Of a stretch of DNA of 21,321 nucleotides, positions 1 to 7,152 are shown one piece after another. Under the pieces are notes generated by a model. The model saw only the letters and a list, made by a program, of their open reading frames with translations. It made no database searches and was not told the DNA's origin. This DNA comes from JBDKGV01 sp039798005 (GTDB lineage Bacteria > Fibrobacterota > Fibrobacteria > UBA5070): contig JBDKGV010000028.1 in assembly GCA_039798005.1 (NCBI GenBank), positions 1 through 21,321 of the forward strand. The letters are read 5' to 3'. Position 1 is the stretch's first letter. Each line of letters begins with the position of its first letter. The position numbers and the translations under genes were made by a program.

Positions 1-815
1 GAGGTCTGGTTGATGAGGTCGCTCTTCTGCGCGATCTTGAGGGCGTACTCGGCGGAGGTTGCCGTGATGGGCAAGCTGTAATTGGTGCCGTCGGACTTCT
101 CCCAAGTCACGCCGCCGTCGCGGGACTTGGCGTAGCACATGTCGTGGTTGGTGGAGACGTCGGTCGTCTCGCGCCAGACCCACGACAGGTGAAGCACGCC
201 GTTCCTGTCGATGTGGCACTGCCAGTAGGCGTTGCGCAGTCCTTCGCCATCCACAAGCTTGGTCTGCAAGCGCGTCCAGGTCTTGGTCTTGAGGTCGTAG
301 CGGTTCAGGGTCAGGTCGCCGCTTCCCGAGCTTCCGTCGCGGTACAGGAACAGAAGGTTCCCGTTGGCCAGCCGGAAGAATTGGGGGTAGGTCACAGAGG
401 ACTCGAGGTTGCCGACCATGGCCTGTTCCGGGCCCATGTCAAGGCCCCCGGCGACAAGGCTCTTGCAGTAGCGCAGCTTGGTGCCGTGCATGTCCCAGGC
501 CAGGTGCAGGAAGCCGTCGCCATCGACTTGGATGGAGATGCTGTTGTGGGCATCTGAGACAGCTCCTGTCAAACTCGTGACCTTGGTCGTCCAAGTGACT
601 GAGCCGCGCGTGCGCTTGGCGAGCACCACCTTGCCCGCCCCGTTGTAGTAGGCAGTGTATTGGAGTTTGCCGAAGGTTGCCACGGAATTGCCGCGAAACA
701 CCACGCCGTTCACGGAGGTCTTGGCCCAGCCGGAATCTGGCAGGGTGGAGGTCTGGGCCAAGGCCAAGGAGGTGCCCAGCAGGTAGGTGCAGGCAAGCAG
801 GGAAAACGGCTTCAT
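1..815 (-). CDS. Secreted BNR-repeat (BNR_4-like) protein, 3' end outside window
   Basis: The reading frame is open from an ATG at 815 to the window edge, giving 271 residues without a stop; the C-terminus lies beyond position 1. Residues 1-20 (MKPFSLLACTYLLGTSLALA) form a signal peptide, so the protein is exported. The mature part shows the repeated pattern of BNR_4-type sialidase-fold proteins: 'DAHNSISIQVDGDGFLHLAW', 'YPQFFRLANGNLLFLYRDG', 'AYWQCHIDRNGVLHLSWVW' and an Asp-box-like 'SRDGGVTWEK'. This family is known from polysaccharide lyases and uncharacterised secreted proteins of plant- or algal-polymer degraders. A role in binding or cleaving an acidic polysaccharide is inference; the substrate cannot be told. 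It lies 76 bases downstream of hxlR on the same strand but shares no obvious function with it. No strong ribosome binding site is visible. Confidence 0.8.
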   Translation of the reverse strand, partial: MKPFSLLACTYLLGTSLALAQTSTLPDSGWAKTSVNGVVFRGNSVATFGKLQYTAYYNGAGKVVLAKRTRGSVTWTTKVTSLTGAVSDAHNSISIQVDGDGFLHLAWDMHGTKLRYCKSLVAGGLDMGPEQAMVGNLESSVTYPQFFRLANGNLLFLYRDGSSGSGDLTLNRYDLKTKTWTRLQTKLVDGEGLRNAYWQCHIDRNGVLHLSWVWRETTDVSTNHDMCYAKSRDGGVTWEKSDGTNYSLPITATSAEYALKIAQKSDLINQT

Positions 816-891
816 GGATAGTATTTAGGCAGGAGTTGGGCGTTGTGGTTGGGGAATTCTTTGTTCGCCCAAATGCCAACGCAGATCCGAA

Positions 892-1269
892 CTACTGGAT
901 CGTGTTTCCCTTGGCCACAAAGCTCCTGCGCGACTCGACGATCTGGCGGTGGTTGGCGTCGGCCCAGCGGACCAGGAAGCTCAGGGGCTCGAGGAAGGAT
1001 CGCCCCAGGTCGGTCAACGTGTATTCGACGCGAGGAGGCATCTCGGCGAAGATCTCGCGCTCGAGGAGCCCGTCCTGTTCCAGGCGCCGCAAGGTCTTGG
1101 CCAGCATCTGCTTGGAGATGTCCCCGATCTCCCGCATCAGCTCGGAGAATCGTTTGGGCTGCGAACGCAGCGCCTCCAGGATCAGCAGGCTCCACTGGTC
1201 GCCGATGCGGTCCAGGACATCCCGCACCGGACACGGCTGATCGAATTCGAATTCCTCGTCGGATCTCAT
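892..1269 (-). CDS. HxlR-family winged-helix transcriptional regulator
   Basis: This 125-residue protein is the usual size of HxlR/YodB/HypR regulators. It has the family N-terminus 'CPVRDVLDRIGDQWSLLILE' followed by a winged helix ('RFSELMREIGDISKQMLAKT', 'LRRLEQDGLLERE'). Cys13 sits at the position of the redox- or quinone-sensing cysteine of YodB, QorR and HypR, so thiol sensing of electrophiles is plausible but inferred. The ATG at 1269 was chosen because the protein then begins just before the conserved domain; an upstream in-frame start would add 24 unconserved residues. The gene is divergent from a SnoaL-like/DsbA-like gene pair, the classical layout of an HxlR repressor and its target, and a perfect inverted repeat lies in the shared upstream region. 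Confidence 0.88.
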   Translation of the reverse strand: MRSDEEFEFDQPCPVRDVLDRIGDQWSLLILEALRSQPKRFSELMREIGDISKQMLAKTLRRLEQDGLLEREIFAEMPPRVEYTLTDLGRSFLEPLSFLVRWADANHRQIVESRRSFVAKGNTIQ

Positions 1270-1380
1270 GGCCCTGTTTCCTTTCCGTTGCGCGATGGAC
1301 CGTCTGCTCGAGGTCTCCCGAGAATGACCTGCCCACTTCAAAGTGCCTTCTTGTCCCGCGAGGACATTCGCCGTACCTTA

Positions 1381-1397
1381 GGTCTACAATCTAGACC
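1381..1397. promoter_or_regulatory. Inverted repeat over candidate -10 box; probable HxlR operator
   Basis: GGTCTA-CAATC-TAGACC is a perfect 6-bp inverted repeat with a 5-base spacer, the only strong dyad I found between the divergent hxlR and SnoaL-like genes. It contains TACAAT (1385-1390), a good -10 match for the plus-strand operon; no convincing -35 box precedes it. A dimeric HxlR repressor bound here would block that promoter. The binding assignment is inferred from position and symmetry. Confidence 0.55.
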
Positions 1398-1454
1398 AAT
1401 GTCTGCGGAAGAATCCGGACGGAGGCTTCGAGGCAAGCACACGAAAGGCAGATC

Positions 1455-1919
1455 ATGCAAATCCAGGGACTCAAGACCATCGCTTTCGCTCTCGCTGCCA
1501 CCGCCCTGGTGTCGGCTGCCCAGACTCCGGACCGGGACCTTCAAGTCGAGGAAGCCAACCGCAAGCTGGTCGTGGACTTCTACGAGCAGGTATTCAACAA
1601 GCACGATGTCGCGGGCGGTGCGACGCTCCTGGTCGAGGACTACAAGCAGCACAATCCCAGGGTCCCCAACGGCAAGGCGCCGTTTGTCGCCTACTTCACA
1701 GGCTTCTTCAAGGAGCATCCGGCCTCCAAGGCGCACATCGTCCGCAGTTCCACCGACCGTGACCTGGTTTGGCTCCATCTGCACTCGACTCAGGATGCAA
1801 AGGACAGCGGACGGGCCATCGTCGACATCTTCCGCGTCAAGGACGGACGGATCGTGGAACACTGGGACGTGATCCAGGCTGTCCCCGAGACGTCTGCCAA
1901 TTCCAACACCATGTTCTGA
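1455..1919 (+). CDS. Exported SnoaL-like / NTF2-fold protein
   Basis: The 154-residue product starts with a hydrophobic signal peptide (about residues 1-22, ending ALVSAAQ). A SnoaL-like NTF2-fold domain follows: 'NRKLVVDFYEQVFNKHD', 'VEDYKQHNP' and a C-terminal 'VDIFRVKDGRIVEHWDVIQ'. The 'W-D-V-I-Q' end and the 'Y-x-Q-H-N-P' motif are typical of the group annotated as SnoaL-like polyketide cyclases or ester-cyclase-like proteins. Most such bacterial proteins have no proven reaction, and the substrate is unknown here. AAGG lies about 8 bases before the ATG. The DsbA-like gene begins 11 bases after its stop, so the two are almost certainly co-transcribed, probably under the divergent HxlR regulator. 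Confidence 0.82.
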   Translation: MQIQGLKTIAFALAATALVSAAQTPDRDLQVEEANRKLVVDFYEQVFNKHDVAGGATLLVEDYKQHNPRVPNGKAPFVAYFTGFFKEHPASKAHIVRSSTDRDLVWLHLHSTQDAKDSGRAIVDIFRVKDGRIVEHWDVIQAVPETSANSNTMF

Positions 1920-1930
1920 AGGAGAACGCG

Positions 1931-2632
1931 ATGCCTGAAGCCATCTTGCACTACATCCACGACCCGCTGTGCGGTTGGTGCTATGGCGCCGCACCGCTGG
2001 TGAAGGTCGCACGCGCTCTGGTCGCCGTGGAGGCCCATGCCGGCGGCATGATGACGGGAAGCCGGCGCCAGCCGGTCACGGCGCAGCTGCGGGAGTTTGT
2101 GACGCCGCACGACCGGGAGATCGCCCGGCAAAGCGGGCAGCCCTTCGGCAGCGCCTACTTCGAAGGTCTGCTGAAGGACACGACCGCCGTCTTCGATTCC
2201 GAGCCGCCCATCGCGGCGGTGCTTGCCGCCGAGTCCGTGGCCGGGCGGGGACTGGACCTTCTCTCCCAGTTGCAGAGCGCCCACTATGCGGAGGGCCGCC
2301 GCATCGCCGATCGCGAAGTTTTGACAGAAATTGCCCAATCGATCGGGCTGGACGCCGATGCTTTCGCAAGTGCCCTCGACGCGATGCTTTCCGGGGGAGC
2401 CAAGGAACACATCTCCCAGACACGCTCTTTGATGGCGCGGCTGGGGGCCCAAGGTTTCCCAAGCCTCTATCTGGAGATCGAGGGAGTGATGGAGACGGTG
2501 GACCTGTCCGTATTCCTCGGGAATCCGGTCGGATTTTCCGCTTGGCTTCAAGAACGCCTTGGCACTGATGGGCCTTCCGCACCAGGTGTAGCAACATCTC
2601 ACCAATGCGGCCCCGACGGCTGCATCCTCTGA
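1931..2632 (+). CDS. DsbA-family (FrnE-like) thiol oxidoreductase
   Basis: The 233-residue product starts at 1931 behind a good ribosome binding site (AGGAGA) that overlaps the end of the SnoaL-like gene. An active-site CxxC lies at Cys14-Cys17 in 'DPLCGWCYG', as in cytoplasmic FrnE-like members of the DSBA family. A helical insertion follows, and then the thioredoxin-fold return with the cis-proline region 'LGAQGFPSLYLEIEG'. No signal peptide is present, so it probably works in the cytoplasm as a thiol-disulfide oxidoreductase or glutathione-transferase-like enzyme. The tail ends 'CGPDGCIL', adding a second CxxxxC pair outside the core fold that could be a redox or metal site. Pairing with an HxlR regulator suggests a response to electrophiles or quinones (inference). 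Confidence 0.85.
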   Translation: MPEAILHYIHDPLCGWCYGAAPLVKVARALVAVEAHAGGMMTGSRRQPVTAQLREFVTPHDREIARQSGQPFGSAYFEGLLKDTTAVFDSEPPIAAVLAAESVAGRGLDLLSQLQSAHYAEGRRIADREVLTEIAQSIGLDADAFASALDAMLSGGAKEHISQTRSLMARLGAQGFPSLYLEIEGVMETVDLSVFLGNPVGFSAWLQERLGTDGPSAPGVATSHQCGPDGCIL

Positions 2633-2726
2633 GTCCAAAATCCTGTCCTTCGAGCTGTTCGTGGAAGGCGTGCCTGTGGTGGAAGCCATGGGATGAGATG
2701 CTGCGCAATCCTGGTTGCATGGTTGT

Positions 2727-2740
2727 GTAGCGGTCGTTAG
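2727..2740 (+). promoter_or_regulatory. TetR operator-like site upstream of its own gene
   Basis: GTAGCGGTCGTTAG resembles the two sites at 3428 and 3461 (TTAGTGGTCGCTAA, TTAGTGATCGCTAA) with a few mismatches and lies 9 bases before the tetR start codon. The position suits autorepression. It is the weakest of the three copies. Confidence 0.45.
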
Positions 2741-2749
2741 TTTGCTTGC

Positions 2750-3382
2750 ATGACCAAAGCGACCGGCAAAGCGCCAGGACGTCCCAGCAACTTCGATAGG
2801 GACATCGCCCTCGATGCGGCCTTGCGCTTGTTTTGGGCGCGTGGATATCAGGCGACTTCCATTGCCGCCTTGACCTCTGCAATGGGCATCCAGCCTCCGA
2901 GCCTCTATGCCGCCTTCGGAGACAAGCGCGCCTTGTTTCTTGAATGCGTCCGCCTTTACGGGGAGCGCCACGAGGGCGATGTGCGACTGGCCTTTGTCGA
3001 GGAGCCGACGGCAAAACGAGCGGTCGATCGCATGCTCCATGCGCTGGCGGCCAAGTACACCGATCCGACGCACCCTCCTGGCTGCTTGGTGATTGGCGCC
3101 CTGGCCACCCATGCCCCGGAAACAGCCGATGTGGCGGACGAGCTGCGCGCGCTGCGCAACGGCTTCAAGCAGGGCTTGGCCGATCGCATCCAGCAGGATA
3201 TCGTGGCGGGAGTACTGCCTGCGAACACGGATGCCATGGGCTTGGCGATGTTCTATGCCGGTGTTGCACAGGGCATGTCCAGGCAGGCGCAGGACGGTGC
3301 CAGCCACGAGGAGCTCAAAGGCCTCGCAACCATGGCGATGAAGGCTTGGCCCGCCGGCAAAGGACGAGCAAGCGGCTCTTGA
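2750..3382 (+). CDS. TetR/AcrR-family transcriptional regulator
   Basis: The 210-residue product is of normal TetR length. The N-terminal DNA-binding domain (about residues 10-63) shows 'GRPSNFDRDIALDAALRLFW', 'GYQATSIAALTSAMGIQPPS' and 'LYAAFGDKRALFLECV', the typical helix-turn-helix ending in Y-x-x-F-x-x-K. The C-terminal ligand domain contains 'PPGCLVIGALATHA', seen in TetR proteins that control small oxidoreductases. The gene starts at ATG 2750; no clear ribosome binding site precedes it. It lies 131 bases before an NADP oxidoreductase gene on the same strand, and operator-like copies upstream of both genes suggest that it represses itself and that neighbour. The effector is unknown. Confidence 0.9.
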   Translation: MTKATGKAPGRPSNFDRDIALDAALRLFWARGYQATSIAALTSAMGIQPPSLYAAFGDKRALFLECVRLYGERHEGDVRLAFVEEPTAKRAVDRMLHALAAKYTDPTHPPGCLVIGALATHAPETADVADELRALRNGFKQGLADRIQQDIVAGVLPANTDAMGLAMFYAGVAQGMSRQAQDGASHEELKGLATMAMKAWPAGKGRASGS

Positions 3383-3427
3383 TCGCAGGCTAGACCTTCA
3401 AGGAAGAATCCGACTTTTCTTAAATAT

Positions 3428-3441
3428 TTAGTGGTCGCTAA
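3428..3441. promoter_or_regulatory. TetR operator-like site 1 before the oxidoreductase
   Basis: TTAGTGGTCGCTAA is an imperfect dyad nearly identical to the copy at 3461. The two starts are 33 bases apart, about three helical turns. This copy falls where a -35 box would lie relative to TATATT at 3454-3459. Confidence 0.65.
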
Positions 3442-3453
3442 TAAACTGCGCTC

Positions 3454-3459
3454 TATATT
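3454..3459 (+). promoter_or_regulatory. Candidate -10 box between the two operators
   Basis: TATATT is a good -10 match in an AT-rich patch of an otherwise GC-rich window, 54 bases before the oxidoreductase start codon and flanked by the two operator-like repeats. No convincing -35 hexamer is visible. Confidence 0.45.
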
Positions 3460-3460
3460 A

Positions 3461-3474
3461 TTAGTGATCGCTAA
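3461..3474. promoter_or_regulatory. TetR operator-like site 2 before the oxidoreductase
   Basis: TTAGTGATCGCTAA is a near-palindrome (TTAG-TGATCG-CTAA, outer arms fully symmetric) that differs by one base from the 3428 copy. It would cover the transcription start if TATATT at 3454 is the -10 box. Confidence 0.65.
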
Positions 3475-3512
3475 ATAATGCGAGTCGGCACACTTGATAC
3501 AGGAGAGATCTC

Positions 3513-4163
3513 ATGAAAATCGGCATCATCGGCTCTGGCGCTCTGGGCTCAAACGTTGCACGAGCCCTGGCCCGCAAGGGCCTTGGGGCCACCATCGCAA
3601 GCAAGTCCGGCCCGACGTCCGCGTCCATGACGGCTTTGGTGGCGGAGCTTGGGCCAACCATCACGGCGGGCACCATCGAGCAGGCTGCAAGTGCCGATGT
3701 GGTGATCGTGGCCGTCCCTTGGGTTGCCCTGGAGACGCTGATGGGAAGCCTGCCGGATTGGAATGGTCGCATCGTGATCGATGGCACCAATCCGGTCCTG
3801 TTCCTCGATCCCGAGTCCCCCGACGCCAAGGATCCCACCAACCCCTTGGCCGCCTACGGCATCAAGGCGATCGATCTCGGTGACAGGCATTCCAGTGCGG
3901 TGTTTCGTGAATTGGTGCCCGGCGCTCGGGTGGTCAAGGCGTTCAACCATCTCGATGTTCGGGTGCTGCCGGAGCCGGAAGTCTCGGGCGGTCAGCGCAC
4001 CTTGTTCTATTCCGGCGACGATGCAGGCGCGAAGTCCGAAGTCCGCACGCTCCTTGAGACCCTCGGATTCTTCGCCGTCGACCTGGGCTCTCTTGACGTT
4101 GGAGGTCCGTTGATGCAGCTGCCCTTCGGCGCGCTTGCCATGAGCAACTTCATCAAGATCTGA
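3513..4163 (+). CDS. NADPH-dependent F420 reductase-type oxidoreductase
   Basis: The 216-residue product has an N-terminal Rossmann fold: 'MKIGIIGSGALGSNVARALA' carries the GxGxxG dinucleotide site at residues 7-12, followed by 'ADVVIVAVPW' and 'RIVIDGTNP'. This is the pattern of the NADP oxidoreductase/coenzyme F420-dependent family, a short form close to F420H2:NADP reductase. In bacteria many members use NAD(P)H only, so use of F420 is not shown. The mid-region 'GARVVKAFNHLDVRVL' and the C-terminal 'LPFGALAMSNFIKI' fit the family. The start is supported by AGGAGA a few bases upstream. It lies downstream of the TetR regulator behind its own operator-bearing promoter, which suggests induction by the TetR effector, perhaps a quinone or other electrophile (inference). 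Confidence 0.83.
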   Translation: MKIGIIGSGALGSNVARALARKGLGATIASKSGPTSASMTALVAELGPTITAGTIEQAASADVVIVAVPWVALETLMGSLPDWNGRIVIDGTNPVLFLDPESPDAKDPTNPLAAYGIKAIDLGDRHSSAVFRELVPGARVVKAFNHLDVRVLPEPEVSGGQRTLFYSGDDAGAKSEVRTLLETLGFFAVDLGSLDVGGPLMQLPFGALAMSNFIKI

Positions 4164-4293
4164 CTTGCCCGCCCCAGGGAGGTCCCATAAAGGAATGCTT
4201 GCCATTTCGCGGTGCTTGCCTTGGTGGCATTGGATTAGGCCAAGGGCGGTAACTGCAGGATTTTCTTGGGATTGCTGCTCGAAGAGCGTGTTG

Positions 4294-5649
4294 TCAGCTC
4301 CGAAGCGCCATGCGCCCGACCATCTCGTGCAAGCCTCCGTGGCGGAACAGGTCGGCGCCGGGCTGAAGGATGTGGTAGATCATCTGGCGCACCATGCCTT
4401 CGGTGTGGAACTCGAAGGCGTCGATCTGGAAGGCGTCGCACACCGAGCTGTTGTCGAAGGAGACGAGATGGGGCCGAGGCCAGCCCCGCTCGCGCAGCAT
4501 CTCCAGGACGATGACTGCGACGTGGTCGTTCACTGCGACCCAGCAGGGGATGTGCCGCATGCGGGTGTTCTCCAGCATGTCCTGCAGTACCTGTCGGACC
4601 ATGGCCTCTCCCGCGTGGTCGTTCCCGGCCGCTTGGCGATAGTGCCACGCGCTTTCGAAGCGGGCATCCGTGAAGGCCTCCGCCGTGGCGGCTCCGTCCT
4701 TGAGCCCTTCGAGCAGCCCGGCAAGGCGCAGTTGCGACCATTCGCTGGCATGGAAAGGAGACAGGAAGGCGATGTCGCGATGGCCCAGCGCGCGCAGGTG
4801 CCGCCCGACGGTGACGCCGGGTGCCGGTCCGAAGGACAGGTTGAAGCCCACGGTGGAAGGGCGACGTGCGTGCGGCGCGGGGAAGCGCTCCTTGGGGTGC
4901 TCCCACCAGACCGAGACGGGGCGGTGCAGGCGCCACAGCCTCTCGAGCAGGCGCTGCGGTTCCTGCACAAGCCATGTGGAGGCGATGGTGCCCAGGAGGG
5001 ATCCCGGCAAGCGCTCCGGGCTCAGCTCCCGGCCCTGCTGGTCGAGGAACCGGCCGCCCCTGTCCTCCTCGTGCCATCCGGCGACCACGATACGCAGGTT
5101 TTGTTTCCTGCCTTCGCGATGGACGGACTTCATGAAGTCGGTCTCGCGCTCGGTGTCGAAGAGGAGCTTTCCGTGGGCGTCGCAACGGCTCACCAACAGG
5201 ATGGTGCCGTGGCTGGGAGGAACCGTGGGTTGGGCCAAGGCGTGAAAGCGCCCGCGTCGCTCCAAGATGCCGCTCTCGACGAAGGCATCCAGGAGCTGAT
5301 CGATGCGCCGGGGGGAGACTCCGTAGATCTGGGCCAAGGACTGGTGCGGAGGCAGTTCGCGGTGGGGGTGGTAGGCGCCACAGCGAAGGTCCGAGAGCAG
5401 CCGCTCGCGGGCCTTGGCAAGCGGATCGGCGGGGCGTGAGCTCGGGAAAGTGGGAGCCTTGGGCGCGCCGCCCCAATAGCAGCCCTTGCGTGGAACGCTG
5501 TGGATCTCGCCTTGGATCTTCAGGAGACGCAGGGCTTTCTGGACGGTCTGGGGGGAACGGTCCAGTTGCTCGGCCAAGGAACGGACGGCTGGCAAGGGGG
5601 TGCCATCGGGGCCGCGATGGCGCAGCAGTTCTTGGGCCAGACTTTCCAT
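4294..5649 (-). CDS. Double winged-helix regulator with sugar-binding-like domain (GntR/LacI-type)
   Basis: The 451-residue product has two GntR-like winged helices. The first spans about residues 1-60 ('TPLPAVRSLAEQLDRSPQTV', wing 'GEIHSVPRKGCYWG') and the second about 76-138 ('ELPPHQSLAQIYGVSPRRID', 'FVESGILERRGRFHALA'). A periplasmic-binding-protein-like effector domain follows (about 147-445: 'GTILLVSRCDAHGKLLF', 'HLRALGHRDIAFLSPFHASE', 'VAVNDHVAVIVLEMLRERGW', 'LVSFDNSS'), as in LacI-type sugar sensors. One GntR helix before such a domain is known from AraR-type regulators; two in series is less usual. It is divergent from a xylanase/deacetylase pair and so probably senses a xylan-derived sugar (inference). 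The start codon lies inside a perfect palindrome. Confidence 0.82.
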   Translation of the reverse strand: MESLAQELLRHRGPDGTPLPAVRSLAEQLDRSPQTVQKALRLLKIQGEIHSVPRKGCYWGGAPKAPTFPSSRPADPLAKARERLLSDLRCGAYHPHRELPPHQSLAQIYGVSPRRIDQLLDAFVESGILERRGRFHALAQPTVPPSHGTILLVSRCDAHGKLLFDTERETDFMKSVHREGRKQNLRIVVAGWHEEDRGGRFLDQQGRELSPERLPGSLLGTIASTWLVQEPQRLLERLWRLHRPVSVWWEHPKERFPAPHARRPSTVGFNLSFGPAPGVTVGRHLRALGHRDIAFLSPFHASEWSQLRLAGLLEGLKDGAATAEAFTDARFESAWHYRQAAGNDHAGEAMVRQVLQDMLENTRMRHIPCWVAVNDHVAVIVLEMLRERGWPRPHLVSFDNSSVCDAFQIDAFEFHTEGMVRQMIYHILQPGADLFRHGGLHEMVGRMALRS

Positions 5650-5657
5650 GATGGAAA
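5643..5657. promoter_or_regulatory. Palindrome spanning the regulator start codon
   Basis: TTTCCAT-G-ATGGAAA is a perfect 7-bp inverted repeat that contains the start codon of the divergent regulator (5647-5649). The direct repeats ATGATACA at 5657-5664 and 5666-5673 lie next to it. Either could bind the regulator itself; the assignment is inferred from position only. Confidence 0.4.
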
Positions 5658-5716
5658 TGATACAGATGATACACGGTGAATTGAAGGGTGAAGATTCGTT
5701 GAGAGGAATCGGAGTG

Positions 5717-5740
5717 ATGAGCCGTAGCTTCGTGGCATGA
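5717..5740 (+). CDS. Possible 7-codon leader ORF (MSRSFVA) overlapping the xylanase start
   Basis: An ATG at 5717 opens seven codons whose TGA overlaps the xylanase ATG in the four-base ATGA arrangement that allows translational coupling. A purine-rich AGGA lies about 9 bases before this ATG, whereas the xylanase ATG itself has no clear ribosome binding site. This may be chance, but it would explain how the xylanase start is reached. Confidence 0.3.
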   Translation: MSRSFVA

Positions 5741-7137
5741 AGAACCGAACCTCACTCCTGCTTCTGCCCTGCGTGCTTGCAGGGAACCTCCTTGCCCAGA
5801 CCCTGCCTTCCGGCAAGCGGCTCAACGACAACGGGCTGCTGGTCGGGGCCACGGCCGAGGCAGGGTCCGCGGACAAGGAAGGCCTGTTCAGCTGGACGGA
5901 TGCCGCGAAGGTCAAGACGGTGATGGCGCGGGAATTCGGCCTGGTCCAGACCACGGCCTATCCGGCCTGGGGCGCCTGGGGCGGATCGGGGATGAGCTCG
6001 GTCACCTTCAATATGGCCGATCCCAACCGGGTGATCAACTGGGCCGAGGAGAACGGCAAGAAGTCGGCGGTGCACCTGCTGGCGGGATCGCCCACCTACT
6101 TTCCCGCATGGCTCAACGGCGGGACCTGGACCGTGGCGCAGCTCGATACGCTCCTGAACCGCTGGATCACCTACGCCATGACCAACAACGGCAACGCCGC
6201 CAAGGTCGACTACTGGAACGTGGTCAACGAGGCGTTCATGTGGAGCGGATATTACTGGGATTCATCGTCCACCGAAAACACCAATCCTTGGCAGAAGATG
6301 GGCTGGGAGGCCGACAAGTCCGGGCTGACCGGAACCGCCAAGGTCTACACCCAGCATCCGGCCTACATCCGGCGTGCCTTCGAGATGGCCCGCAAACACA
6401 CGAGTGCCAAGCTCGAACTGCGCGACTACGGCATCGAGTTCTGGGATGGCACGCGAAAGTCCCGCGCCTTCTACCAGCTGGTGAAGCACTTGGTCAATTC
6501 GGGCGTGCCCATCGATGCGGTGGGTTTCCAGGGGCACTTCCGCACCGACCTCACCTACAACTGGGCCAAGCTTCAGCAGGCCGTTCAGGAATACCGCAAG
6601 CTGGGCCTGGAGGTCTACATCACCGAAGTCGACTATGGCGATGCCGACCCGATCGCGGCGGCCACATCGGCTCATCGCACCGCGAGCTGGGACACCACCC
6701 AGGCGCTGGGGCTGTACGAATTCACCAAGGCGGCCACTGCCGGTGGTGCCAACTGGATCTGCATGTGGGGCGTGGCCGACAACACCAACCTCTACTGGCG
6801 CAAGGGCCAGAGCGCGCTCCTGTTCGATGAATCCTACAACGCCAAGGGTGCCTATTCCCGCTTCCGTCAGGGCATCGTGGACGGGCTTGCGACCACGTTG
6901 ATCGCGGCGAAGGTCTCCGGTGACGCCGGCTTCAAGGCGGTTGCCCAGGGTGGACGACTGCGTGTCCAGGGCATGGACGAAGGAACGGTGGAGCTGACGG
7001 ACCTGCGGGGGAGGGCGATGGCCAGGGTGGAGCTGCGTGATGGGGTCGGCAGCCTTCCCTCGCTGCCCCGAGGAATCTACGTGGCTCGTTCCGAGGGCAC
7101 GCTGTCGCGAAGCGCAATGGTGCAGATCCTGCCGTAG
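5737..7137 (+). CDS. Secreted GH10 endo-1,4-beta-xylanase (divergent)
   Basis: The 466-residue product has a signal peptide (about residues 1-20) and a GH10 TIM barrel at about 30-385. The acid/base glutamate is Glu165 in 'YWNVVNEAF' and the nucleophile is Glu297 in 'LEVYITEVDYGD'; 'VDAVGFQGHF'-like strand 'IDAVGFQGHF' and the late 'GGANWICMWGVADNTNLYW' also fit. The family's usual H-x-L-V-W-H-x-Q segment is replaced by 'AVHLLAGSPTYFPAWLNGG', so this is a divergent member. Residues about 395-466 form an extra beta-rich module ending 'LPRGIYVARSEG', like type IX secretion C-terminal sorting domains. The enzyme would cut xylan chains outside the cell. The deacetylase gene follows after 15 bases, and the divergent regulator probably controls both. 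Confidence 0.88.
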   Translation: MKNRTSLLLLPCVLAGNLLAQTLPSGKRLNDNGLLVGATAEAGSADKEGLFSWTDAAKVKTVMAREFGLVQTTAYPAWGAWGGSGMSSVTFNMADPNRVINWAEENGKKSAVHLLAGSPTYFPAWLNGGTWTVAQLDTLLNRWITYAMTNNGNAAKVDYWNVVNEAFMWSGYYWDSSSTENTNPWQKMGWEADKSGLTGTAKVYTQHPAYIRRAFEMARKHTSAKLELRDYGIEFWDGTRKSRAFYQLVKHLVNSGVPIDAVGFQGHFRTDLTYNWAKLQQAVQEYRKLGLEVYITEVDYGDADPIAAATSAHRTASWDTTQALGLYEFTKAATAGGANWICMWGVADNTNLYWRKGQSALLFDESYNAKGAYSRFRQGIVDGLATTLIAAKVSGDAGFKAVAQGGRLRVQGMDEGTVELTDLRGRAMARVELRDGVGSLPSLPRGIYVARSEGTLSRSAMVQILP

Positions 7138-7152
7138 GGATTCACAATCGCG

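Noticed and set aside
836..872. TTGGGCG/CGCCCAA dyad downstream of hxlR
   Set aside because: The 7-bp stem has a 23-base loop and no U-tract, so it is not a convincing terminator.
4222..4256. CCTTGG/CCAAGG dyad between the convergent oxidoreductase and regulator genes
   Set aside because: Only six pairs with a long loop and no U-tract; too weak to call a terminator.
4165..5439. 424-codon open frame on the plus strand
   Set aside because: It is antisense to the double winged-helix regulator, whose domains are clear.
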